64,000 bases of DNA from Pedobacter sp. L105 (GTDB taxonomy: Bacteria > Bacteroidota > Bacteroidia > Sphingobacteriales > Sphingobacteriaceae). Below the pieces are notes generated by a model, which was not told the DNA's origin, searched no databases, and worked only from the letters and a program-made list of their open reading frames with translations. Shown piece after piece: positions 28,749-36,046 of the stretch (positions are counted from its first letter, which is position 1; each line of letters opens with the position of its first letter). A program made the position numbers and the translations under genes. The stretch lies in assembly GCF_009765875.1 (NCBI RefSeq), contig NZ_LMUP01000008.1, positions 41,430-105,429 on the forward strand, read 5' to 3'.

Positions 28749-30406
28749 ACTTCAGCCAGGTACTTATGCACAAAACTAATAGCCATTGACCCTTCCCCCA
28801 CTGCAGAAGCTACCCTGTTCATTGCACCTGCACGAACATCTCCTGCAGCAAAAATACCCGCACAGCTGGTTTCCAGCAGATATGGATCGCGCTTCAGTTT
28901 CCATGTTTTGCTAAAATTCTCATAACTTCTTAACTCACGCCCAGTCTCAATAAAATCTTTATCATTTTTAATAATATCCAGTTTAAGCCAGTCGGTATAA
29001 GGTCTGGCACCAATAAAAATATACAAGGCGCTCGCTTTATTGACTGTTGTTTCTTTTGTTTTAACATTGATCAGTGTTAACTCTTCCAGGTGCTGATCTC
29101 CAGCTGCTTCAACAATTTCTGTAGCCGGAAGTATGCGAATATTTGGGGTATGATTGATCTGATCGATCAAATAAGAAGACATGGTTGATGAAAGATCATC
29201 CTTACGGATGATAATACCTACATTTTTGGCAAATTTAGAAAGATACATAGCTGCCTGCCCTGCTGAATTACCACCACCAATAACAAACACCTCTTTATCT
29301 TTACATGCAGTGGCCTCGGTTGTAGCTGCGCCATAATAAATACCTGCCCCTGTAAAGCTCTCTATCCCCCTCACATCAAGTTTACGATAGTCTACACCTG
29401 TTGTAATTACTACTGAACGTGTAAATATCTCAGGGCCGTCATCCAGAATAATAGTTTTATAACCATCCTTTTGTTTGATATCATTTACTGATTGCGGCGA
29501 TAAAAATCCGGCTCCCAATCTTACGGCCTGGCTCATAGCACGCCTGGTCAGGTCTGCACCACTCAATCCGGTAGGAAAACCAAGATAATTCTCAATTCTG
29601 GAACTGGTCCCTGCCTGTCCGCCCGGAGCTTTACGCTCAATCATCAGGGTTTTTAAACCTTCTGAAGCCCCATAAACCGCAGCAGCCATACCTGCAGGAC
29701 CTGCACCTATAATCACGACATCATAAATATCATGTATCAGCTCCGGATTCTTCCCAATTTTTGCAGCAATATCTTTAATAGAAGGTTTTCTTAAAAAAGA
29801 ACCATCGTCAAAAAAGAGCAATGGAAGATCATCATTACTTAATTGATTAATGGTAAGCAAAGTAATGGCATCCGGATGTGTTTGTATATCGAGCCAGCGA
29901 TAAGGAATAAGGTTACTTCCTAAATAGTCTTTTACCAGATGAGAAAGCGGAGAGAACTGGAAGCCAACCAGTTTTATTCCCTTAAATTCAGGGATATAAT
30001 CATTTTGCCAATCGTCCAGCAAATCATCAATCACCGGATAAAGCTTCTCTTCTGGCGGATCCCAGGGTTTAATCAGGTAATAATCCAGTTTTACATCATT
30101 GATTGCTTTAATCGCGGCTTCTGTATCGGAATAGGCAGTAAGCAGTACCCGTTTTGCCTCCGGAAATATCTGGATTGCTTTTTCTAAAAATGCAACTCCT
30201 TCCATTTCCGGCATTCGCTGGTCACATAAAAATAAGGCTATGACATCTGAACTATTTTTAAGATCGGTAAGGCTTTCCAGCGCTTCGTTTGCCGATGTAG
30301 TACTTATAATTTTGTATTCTTTGCCATAATGCGCTTTCAGGTCACGGCTAATTGCCCTTAAAACCTGAGGATCGTCATCAATAGAAAAAATTATAGGAAG
30401 GTTCAT
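28745..30406 (-). CDS. Fused receiver / glutaredoxin-like / thioredoxin reductase-like flavoprotein, redox cysteines missing
   Basis: 553 residues in three parts. Residues 1-130 are a receiver (acidic D10-D12, Asp62 in L-C-D-Q-R-M-P, Lys113). Residues ~143-220 look like a glutaredoxin fold where the active CxxC reads S-P-L-S (152-155). From ~228 there is a thioredoxin-reductase fold with FAD loop V-V-I-I-G-A-G-P-A-G and NADPH loop G-G-G-N-S-A-G-Q-A-A. The place of the catalytic CATC reads G-A-A-T-T-E-A (359-365), without cysteine. Databases name such proteins fused response regulator/thioredoxin-disulfide reductase. The partner kinase lies 55 bases upstream. It probably couples phosphorylation to flavin/NADPH state instead of reducing thioredoxin. 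Confidence 0.88.
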   Translation of the reverse strand: MNLPIIFSIDDDPQVLRAISRDLKAHYGKEYKIISTTSANEALESLTDLKNSSDVIALFLCDQRMPEMEGVAFLEKAIQIFPEAKRVLLTAYSDTEAAIKAINDVKLDYYLIKPWDPPEEKLYPVIDDLLDDWQNDYIPEFKGIKLVGFQFSPLSHLVKDYLGSNLIPYRWLDIQTHPDAITLLTINQLSNDDLPLLFFDDGSFLRKPSIKDIAAKIGKNPELIHDIYDVVIIGAGPAGMAAAVYGASEGLKTLMIERKAPGGQAGTSSRIENYLGFPTGLSGADLTRRAMSQAVRLGAGFLSPQSVNDIKQKDGYKTIILDDGPEIFTRSVVITTGVDYRKLDVRGIESFTGAGIYYGAATTEATACKDKEVFVIGGGNSAGQAAMYLSKFAKNVGIIIRKDDLSSTMSSYLIDQINHTPNIRILPATEIVEAAGDQHLEELTLINVKTKETTVNKASALYIFIGARPYTDWLKLDIIKNDKDFIETGRELRSYENFSKTWKLKRDPYLLETSCAGIFAAGDVRAGAMNRVASAVGEGSMAISFVHKYLAEV

Positions 30407-30461
30407 AGTGATCTATTGTAAGAAATGTAAATATTGATATAAAAAATATACGTTATACCGG

Positions 30462-31862
30462 CTAATTATCCAGTGGAAAACAAACCATAAACTCTGTTTT
30501 TCCAGGAACAGATTTGACCTTTACAGAGCCATTATGCTGATGGATGATACGCTGTACCACTTCAAGTCCCATCCCTGTTCCTTTACCCATTGGCTTAGTT
30601 GTAAAAAACGGATCAAATATATTGGGCAGTGTATCACGAGAAATTCCAGGACCATCGTCCAGAATAAACACCCGTACAAAATCCCCATCTTTCATAGTTT
30701 TTATGGTAAGCGTACCTTTAGTATTTATTTCCATCGCGTCAATGGCATTATCTATCAGGTTTGTCCATACCTGGTTCAATTCACCTATCAGCCCTTTAAC
30801 AGGAGGTAATGCCTGGTCATAATCTTCAACTATGGTGATATTATTCCTTCTGAGCTTATATCCCAGCATGGTCAGCGTATTGCGTATTCCAACGTGAATG
30901 TCGGCAAACTGCTTATCCTGTGCACGATCCATATGTGTAAAGTTTTTTATAGAACTCACCAGGTCGGCTATGCGTCTGGAAGATTGCTGTATATCTTCTA
31001 CCATCCTTTCTGTCACGAGTAAATTACTGATCCAGTTAAACACCGGAGAAAGATTGTCTGCCTCTACAGTTCCTGCACACGCCGTTAAATTATCGATGTT
31101 AAAATTAAAATCCGCAAAACTTTCTGCAATGGAAGAAGCGTTCTCTATTCCCTGTTCTTCAAACCAGTCAGTGAGTTCGTCTTCCAGTGCCATACGTTGT
31201 TTTAGTGTTAAACGCGGTTGATCAGTAACCGACAAAACGTCAAACAATTCTTTAATCAATGCATCGATCTGTTTTTCATCAATATGGATCATCACCATAT
31301 CTTTAAAAATTTTTGGCTCCAATTTCAAATGCTCTTTAAGGGAGACAGAATCACGCACAATAGCGGATGCCGGATTGTTCAGTTCATGTGCTAATCCTGC
31401 GGAGAGTTTACCCAATGCCATCATTTTTTCATTTTGTTGCTGCAGGGCAGTAAACTCTCTCACCCTGTTGCTCATCACGTGCACTAGTGCCTGGGTGAGC
31501 TCAAAATGATTCTTTATCATTTCCTGAATGCGGGCCGTAGGATAGCTCATCAGCTGTAATTCTCCAATTGCCCTGGCATAACCACCAGCAGCCACTCCCC
31601 GTGAAAAAGGTAAATATCCGGTTACATCACCTTTTTGAAATGTAGTGTATTCACGTCGCGAACCGTTCTGGATCATATAAAACTGTATCCCTCCTGCTAC
31701 AATAAGGTGAGGGCCAGTAAGTGGCATACCTGGTTCAAATAAAATCTCACCGTCATTAATGAGGCGATTTTCACTATTATCCATCAGCCATTGTAATTGG
31801 TCATCGGGAACATTATTGAAAATTTCAAGCGATTTAAGCCAGGTCAGTGTAACTGTTTGCAT
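30462..31862 (-). CDS. Cyclic-nucleotide-binding-domain sensor histidine kinase
   Basis: 466 residues, no membrane helix. An N-terminal cNMP-binding/Crp-like domain (about 10-125) is followed by a HisKA segment with His159 in A-G-L-A-H-E-L-N-N-P and a HATPase domain (N-L-I-D-N-A-I-D-A-M, D-D-G-P-G-I, G-K-G-T-G-M-G-L). It precedes the receiver/TrxR-like fusion in the same direction, so the two form a cognate pair. The signal is cytosolic; the Crp-like pocket may bind a nucleotide or another ligand. Confidence 0.92.
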   Translation of the reverse strand: MQTVTLTWLKSLEIFNNVPDDQLQWLMDNSENRLINDGEILFEPGMPLTGPHLIVAGGIQFYMIQNGSRREYTTFQKGDVTGYLPFSRGVAAGGYARAIGELQLMSYPTARIQEMIKNHFELTQALVHVMSNRVREFTALQQQNEKMMALGKLSAGLAHELNNPASAIVRDSVSLKEHLKLEPKIFKDMVMIHIDEKQIDALIKELFDVLSVTDQPRLTLKQRMALEDELTDWFEEQGIENASSIAESFADFNFNIDNLTACAGTVEADNLSPVFNWISNLLVTERMVEDIQQSSRRIADLVSSIKNFTHMDRAQDKQFADIHVGIRNTLTMLGYKLRRNNITIVEDYDQALPPVKGLIGELNQVWTNLIDNAIDAMEINTKGTLTIKTMKDGDFVRVFILDDGPGISRDTLPNIFDPFFTTKPMGKGTGMGLEVVQRIIHQHNGSVKVKSVPGKTEFMVCFPLDN

Positions 31863-32206
31863 GGTTTAAAATTAGTTAAATTACAGATTAAAACAATTTA
31901 GGTGCCCATATTTTACATATTCAGTAAAAAATGAATGCTATTATATACAGTTTACCAATAATATTCAGACATTCTAAATAAATCTTTCTTTTTATTATTA
32001 ATACAGATTTTAAATCGCTCCATTGGTCGATACAATATCGGTATTCATCGATACAACGTCTTTTAGGAATAATTTATGCAGTGTACTAACGTTAGAAAGA
32101 CATTAAGAAATGTAATCAATTAATTACATTCTCTATTTTAATCCTTTTTTCAGGAAAGAAGTCAGGTAGAGTATAACAAAACTAATTTTAATAAATAACG
32201 TATTTC
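31863..32206. other. Intergenic region between the divergent kinase and APS kinase genes
   Basis: 344 AT-rich bases. Apart from the spaced TCGATACAA repeats listed separately, no gene, hairpin with T run, or complete promoter was seen. Confidence 0.6.
32027..32056. repeat. Direct repeat TCGATACAA, 21-base period, operator-like
   Basis: Two exact 9-base copies start at 32027 and 32048, so they lie on the same face of the helix two turns apart. The first is also part of CGATACAATATCG, a 5-bp inverted repeat. It lies in the divergent gap between a kinase and the APS kinase gene. Confidence 0.45.
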
Positions 32207-32737
32207 ATGGTACTACTATTATGCGGTTTATCTGGCGCAGGAAAAACAACTTTAGCTAACAGTGTTAAAAAAAAGCTAGATGAATCAGGCGTCCATACTG
32301 AAATAATTGACGGAGATGAATATAGGCGCATGCTATTTAAAGAACTGGGGTTTTCCAAAATTGACCGCTTTGAAAATGTCCGGAGACTTGGATTTATTGC
32401 AAGTAAGTTTTCTGCCCGCGGCATTGTTACCTTAATAAGTGCAATTAATCCATATGCCGAAATCAGGAACGAATTAAAAGAAACCTACCCTAATGTTAAA
32501 ACTGTATTTATTGATTGTTCGGTTGAAAAATTAATAAACAGAGATACTAAGGGCTTATATAAAAGGGCATTATTACCTGAAGGCCACCCTGACAAACTGC
32601 TTAACCTGACAGGGATTAATGACCAGTTCGATATACCTGTAGAACCGGATCTATATCTTAATACCGGAACAAAAGACATCAATGAATGCACTTCAATGCT
32701 TTTTGATTTTATTATTAATAATAAACCCTCCTTATAA
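32207..32737 (+). CDS. Adenylyl-sulfate (APS) kinase
   Basis: 176 residues, the free-standing form. Walker A is G-L-S-G-A-G-K-T-T (7-15). Further signatures are I-I-D-G-D-E-Y-R-R, V-F-I-D-C-S-V-E-K, D-T-K-G-L-Y-K-R-A and L-T-G-I-N-D-Q-F-D-I-P. It would make PAPS from APS and ATP in the cytosol. No ATP sulfurylase or PAPS reductase gene is near. The stop codon TAA shares its last base with the ATG of a sulfotransferase gene, so PAPS made here most likely feeds that enzyme. Confidence 0.9.
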   Translation: MVLLLCGLSGAGKTTLANSVKKKLDESGVHTEIIDGDEYRRMLFKELGFSKIDRFENVRRLGFIASKFSARGIVTLISAINPYAEIRNELKETYPNVKTVFIDCSVEKLINRDTKGLYKRALLPEGHPDKLLNLTGINDQFDIPVEPDLYLNTGTKDINECTSMLFDFIINNKPSL

Positions 32738-33567
32738 TGGACAGAAAAATTTTAGTAATTGCAGGAATGCACCGTTCAGGAACCTCATTGATTAGTCAGT
32801 GGCTTTACCGCTGCGGCTTAAATCTAGGTGACAGTTTGCTGGGAGCAGCTATAGGAAATATTGAAGGCCATTTTGAAGACACGGACTTTTTAAGATTTCA
32901 TGAAGATACCCTGGCTGAAAATAATTCTTCAACCTATGGCTTTATTCATGAATCCATATCTAATCTTTCACGGTACCAAAAAGAGAAGCTCAAAGGATTA
33001 GTTGGCTTTAAAAGTGAAATGCGTGAACAATGGGGATGGAAAGAACCTAGAACATGCTTATTTCTGGAGCATTACAGGGAAATCATACCAGATGCTTATT
33101 ACCTGATCATTGTAAGAGACTTTAATGCAACGGTAAGCTCGCTGATACATAGAGATTTCAAAAACATGGAAACTAAATACCTTGCAAGGAATTGGTTTTC
33201 CAGACAGATCTGGAAAAATATACGCAGTGCAAGAAAAGAAAGAAAGCTTTATGAAAATCAGTCTGAATTTTATTTAAATGTCTGGATCACCTATAATGAA
33301 GCTATTCTAAAGAATATTCAAACTTTATCTAAAAGCCAATACATTGTAACTGAACACAATTCATTGTGTGATATAGATACAAAACTATTTGACAAATTGG
33401 TTAATAAATGGCATTTCTCCTTAAAATACGTAGACTTCAAAAAGGTTTATAAAAGAAAGTTATTGAGCGATGTTACAAATATTGAACCTTTTGTGAATGA
33501 TAAAGCACTTTTAGAAAAAGCCAAAAACCTGCAAATGGAGTTAAAAACGTACTTAACTAACTCGTAG
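32737..33567 (+). CDS. PAPS-dependent sulfotransferase family protein
   Basis: 276 residues, cytosolic, no signal. The 5'-phosphosulfate loop is I-A-G-M-H-R-S-G-T-S-L-I (8-19), followed by a family-typical acidic segment E-G-H-F-E-D-T-D-F. A candidate 3'-phosphate-binding region is Y-Y-L-I-I-V-R-D-F-N-A-T-V-S-S-L. It overlaps the APS kinase gene by one base. The acceptor is unknown; carbohydrate or lipid sulfation is plausible. Confidence 0.85.
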   Translation: MDRKILVIAGMHRSGTSLISQWLYRCGLNLGDSLLGAAIGNIEGHFEDTDFLRFHEDTLAENNSSTYGFIHESISNLSRYQKEKLKGLVGFKSEMREQWGWKEPRTCLFLEHYREIIPDAYYLIIVRDFNATVSSLIHRDFKNMETKYLARNWFSRQIWKNIRSARKERKLYENQSEFYLNVWITYNEAILKNIQTLSKSQYIVTEHNSLCDIDTKLFDKLVNKWHFSLKYVDFKKVYKRKLLSDVTNIEPFVNDKALLEKAKNLQMELKTYLTNS

Positions 33568-33640
33568 CTCTTACCTTTCTCTAGACATGGATTTATACTG
33601 ACCTGAAAAATTACTTTGATCTACTGGCTGTCAAAAAGCT

Positions 33641-33662
33641 GGCCACTCGTCAATGAGTGGCC
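33641..33662 (+). terminator. Hairpin after the sulfotransferase gene
   Basis: A perfect 8-bp stem GGCCACTC / GAGTGGCC with a 6-base loop, 73 bases after the stop. The T run follows 13 bases later, so it is a weak or imperfect terminator. Confidence 0.5.
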
Positions 33663-33712
33663 GGAGGATGCGGCTTTTTATTGTACATTTATGAGCAACA
33701 GTATTTTTTCAC

Positions 33713-34306
33713 ATGACAGCTTTATTATTCAGTAATTTCAACAGGCATGCCCAATTCACTGATGATGAATATCAAAAGATAAAGGAAGTTTTTACTAAAA
33801 GTTATATCAGGAAAAAGAAAAACCTGGTGAACGAGGGTGACATCAGCAAGTACATTTTTTTTGTGGAGAAAGGATGTTTACGCTCTTTCACCGTTAATAA
33901 AGATGGAAGTGAACATGTTGTACAGCTTGCTATCGAAGATCACTGGATTGCAGATCTCTCCAGTTTTATCACACAAATGCCCGGTACAATTAATATCGAA
34001 GCTATTGAAGACAGTGAAGTATTGCTTTTACCGCACCAGGATCTCGAAAGATTGTATCATCAAGTCCCTTCTCTGGAAAAATATTTCCGTCAATTGTACC
34101 AGAGGGCCTATGTTGGTTTGCAGCAGCGGTTAAATTCCAGACACAGCAGCAGTGCTGAAGAACGTTACCGGGAACTGATCAAACTTCAGCCACATTTAAC
34201 CCAGCGGGTTCCGCTGATTTATATTGCCTCTTATCTGGGCATTACGCCCGAAAGTTTAAGCCGCATCAGGAAGCAGATGCATATCAAAGTTGAAAATACT
34301 GCCTGA
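33713..34306 (+). CDS. Crp/Fnr-family transcriptional regulator
   Basis: 197 residues. The N-terminal 120 residues form a cNMP-binding-like barrel (V-E-K-G-C-L-R-S-F-T-V-N, I-E-A-I-E-D-S-E-V-L-L-L). The C-terminal winged helix is seen in Y-I-A-S-Y-L-G-I-T-P-E-S-L-S-R-I-R. The cAMP-contacting residues of true CRP are not clear, so the ligand is unknown. It may regulate the upstream sulfation pair, 145 bases away, but that is only inferred from position. Confidence 0.88.
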   Translation: MTALLFSNFNRHAQFTDDEYQKIKEVFTKSYIRKKKNLVNEGDISKYIFFVEKGCLRSFTVNKDGSEHVVQLAIEDHWIADLSSFITQMPGTINIEAIEDSEVLLLPHQDLERLYHQVPSLEKYFRQLYQRAYVGLQQRLNSRHSSSAEERYRELIKLQPHLTQRVPLIYIASYLGITPESLSRIRKQMHIKVENTA

Positions 34307-34314
34307 CCTGTCTT

Positions 34315-34494
34315 TCATCGGCTGCCATATATAATCTGTGCGTTCTTATCCCATGATTTTGACCGATGGCCTTTGTGGTATCGGGAATCTTCAAGTGTAT
34401 ATTTACAGGCATATAGAAAAGATGCCACGGCCATTATAATAATCAGTATAGAACATATTTTGTATAAATCCTGCTTCATAATTATCGTTTTCAT
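34315..34494 (-). CDS. Possible 59-residue membrane-anchored peptide
   Basis: It starts MKTIIMKQDLYKICSILIII, with one hydrophobic segment (about 12-29) ending in Y-A-C and a basic, polar tail. It could be a small lipoprotein-like or single-helix protein, and it ends 9 bases after the convergent Crp-type gene. No family is recognised; existence is supported only by its coherent hydrophobic/charged pattern. Confidence 0.35.
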   Translation of the reverse strand: MKTIIMKQDLYKICSILIIIMAVASFLYACKYTLEDSRYHKGHRSKSWDKNAQIIYGSR

Positions 34495-34642
34495 TCTTAA
34501 ACGACCGCATTAGCTAAAACGCTACAGCATTGCTTACATTACTATTTGAACTGCAACAATAAAATAGATATTTGGCCAAGTTCAATATTTGTTTGTTTAA
34601 GTTTCTGATCAACCAGAATATGATCCAGGAGATATTTAATAT

Positions 34643-34725
34643 AGAACGGAACTCACGATTTAACACCTCCTTTAAGCTATGTTGCTTTCATTTGTACTCC
34701 TATTTTTAATGGTGAGTTCCGTTCT
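34643..34725. repeat. Inverted repeat, 14-bp arms, 55-base loop with a 16S 3'-tail-like sequence
   Basis: Arms AGAACGGAACTCAC (34643-34656) and GTGAGTTCCGTTCT (34712-34725) are perfect complements. The loop contains AACACCTCCTTT (34662-34673), the sequence found at the 3' end of Bacteroidota 16S rRNA. It lies 6 bases past the stop of the minus-strand secreted-protein gene and would fold in its 3' transcript. Confidence 0.7.
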
Positions 34726-34730
34726 CGTAC

Positions 34731-35357
34731 TTACTTCAACTTCATTTCTAACACCTCATCATTATCCTTGATTTCCACAATGGTATTTAACAAGTCTGCA
34801 TGCGCAACATCATAATATTTTCTATCATAATAGTCTACTCTGCCGCCATAACTTCCATATCCAGAACCAGTATACTGATTGTAGGAACCAGTTGATGTCC
34901 AATTTAATAAACCTTCTACGTAATACTTACCCGGCTTCAGATTTGGAAATGTAAATTGACCCTCGCTATTTGTGATCGCATAGTAATGGATGTTCCAGGC
35001 TTCATTAGACATATAAGCAAACTTTAGTTTTTTATAATTAACCTGTTTCCTTAAATCCAGGTATTCCAATAGATAAGGGGTAACCGGAAATAATAATACT
35101 TTAATTTTATTAGCATAAATACGCGGACCAAATGGAGCATTATAGCCAAATTTTGTTTTAGGTTTGGTAAAGGCAACACCTTTTATGGTGGCTTTACCTG
35201 GAGCGAGTGCACTTTTTGCTTTGGCAATATCAAAAGTTGTCTGTGGCATCAACTTAATTGTATCGATTTTTTTCTCTGGCTGAACATATTGTGCTTTGCT
35301 AAAATAATGCGTACACATTAGCGGAAGTATCAGAATAAGGTGTTTAAGTTTTTTCAT
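34731..35357 (-). CDS. Secreted protein with carboxypeptidase-regulatory-like (beta-sandwich) domain
   Basis: 208 residues with a signal peptide (MKKLKHLILILPLMCTHYFSKAQ). The middle has a segment typical of carboxypeptidase-regulatory/SdrB-like folds: Y-A-I-T-N-S-E-G-Q-F-T-F-P-N-L-K-P-G-K-Y-Y-V. A Gly/Tyr/Ser-rich stretch (G-S-Y-N-Q-Y-T-G-S-G-Y-G-S-Y-G-G) follows. It probably sits in the periplasm or at the surface. No specific function. It is near, but 53 bases downstream of, the two-component genes on the same strand. Confidence 0.65.
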   Translation of the reverse strand: MKKLKHLILILPLMCTHYFSKAQYVQPEKKIDTIKLMPQTTFDIAKAKSALAPGKATIKGVAFTKPKTKFGYNAPFGPRIYANKIKVLLFPVTPYLLEYLDLRKQVNYKKLKFAYMSNEAWNIHYYAITNSEGQFTFPNLKPGKYYVEGLLNWTSTGSYNQYTGSGYGSYGGRVDYYDRKYYDVAHADLLNTIVEIKDNDEVLEMKLK

Positions 35358-35410
35358 AGTTTTATATTTAATTTTTAATAGAAATATTCACACAATTAGC
35401 ATTTATTTAG

Positions 35411-36046
35411 CTATAAGATAAATTGTTCGTATGCCACCTTGATTAGTTCGGCCATGTTTTTAACTTCAAATTTTTGAATAAGATTTTTGCGGTGTGTATC
35501 AACAGTGAGCGGGCTTAAAAAAAGATCATTTGCAATAGTTTGGCTAGTTTTACCTTCTGCTATCAGGATAAGGATCTGCTTTTCCCGGCGCGTAAGCCGC
35601 GGTCTTCCTTGAAGCTCATTTTTTGAAGGGCGGCTGATAATATCAATAACTTCTTTAGAAAAACAAATATTTCCCTTTGCAACTTCAGCAATACAATTAC
35701 GTAATTCGTCTATTGAGCTGTTTTTAAGTAAATAGCCACTTGCTCCATTTTGGATTGTTTGCATAATAATGCTTCGCTCGGTACGGTTGCTTAATATCAA
35801 TATAACGGTACTAAGCGATTCTTTTTTGATCATCTGGCAAAGATCCATTCCATTAATATCCGGCAAAGTAACATCAAGCAGGATCAGGTCTACCTGATTG
35901 GATTTCATGTAAAAAAGTATACTCTCTCCATCGCCAAACCCGCCAACAATCTGCACATTCTCCTCGTTTTGCAGCATCGTTTTTAACCCCTCAATTACAA
36001 TAGGGTGGTCATCAACGATAGCTGTCAATAATTTATCCATCAGCAC
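35411..36046 (-). CDS. NarL/LuxR-type response regulator
   Basis: 211 residues. Receiver domain 1-125 with Asp58 in L-I-L-L-D-V-T-L-P-D; LuxR-type helix-turn-helix near 145-205 (L-T-R-R-E-K-Q-I-L-I-L-I-A-E-G-K-T-S). A second Met at residue 3 is an equal start candidate. The start overlaps the end of the histidine kinase gene by 14 (or 8) bases, so they are translated together as a cognate pair. Confidence 0.94.
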   Translation of the reverse strand: MLMDKLLTAIVDDHPIVIEGLKTMLQNEENVQIVGGFGDGESILFYMKSNQVDLILLDVTLPDINGMDLCQMIKKESLSTVILILSNRTERSIIMQTIQNGASGYLLKNSSIDELRNCIAEVAKGNICFSKEVIDIISRPSKNELQGRPRLTRREKQILILIAEGKTSQTIANDLFLSPLTVDTHRKNLIQKFEVKNMAELIKVAYEQFIL

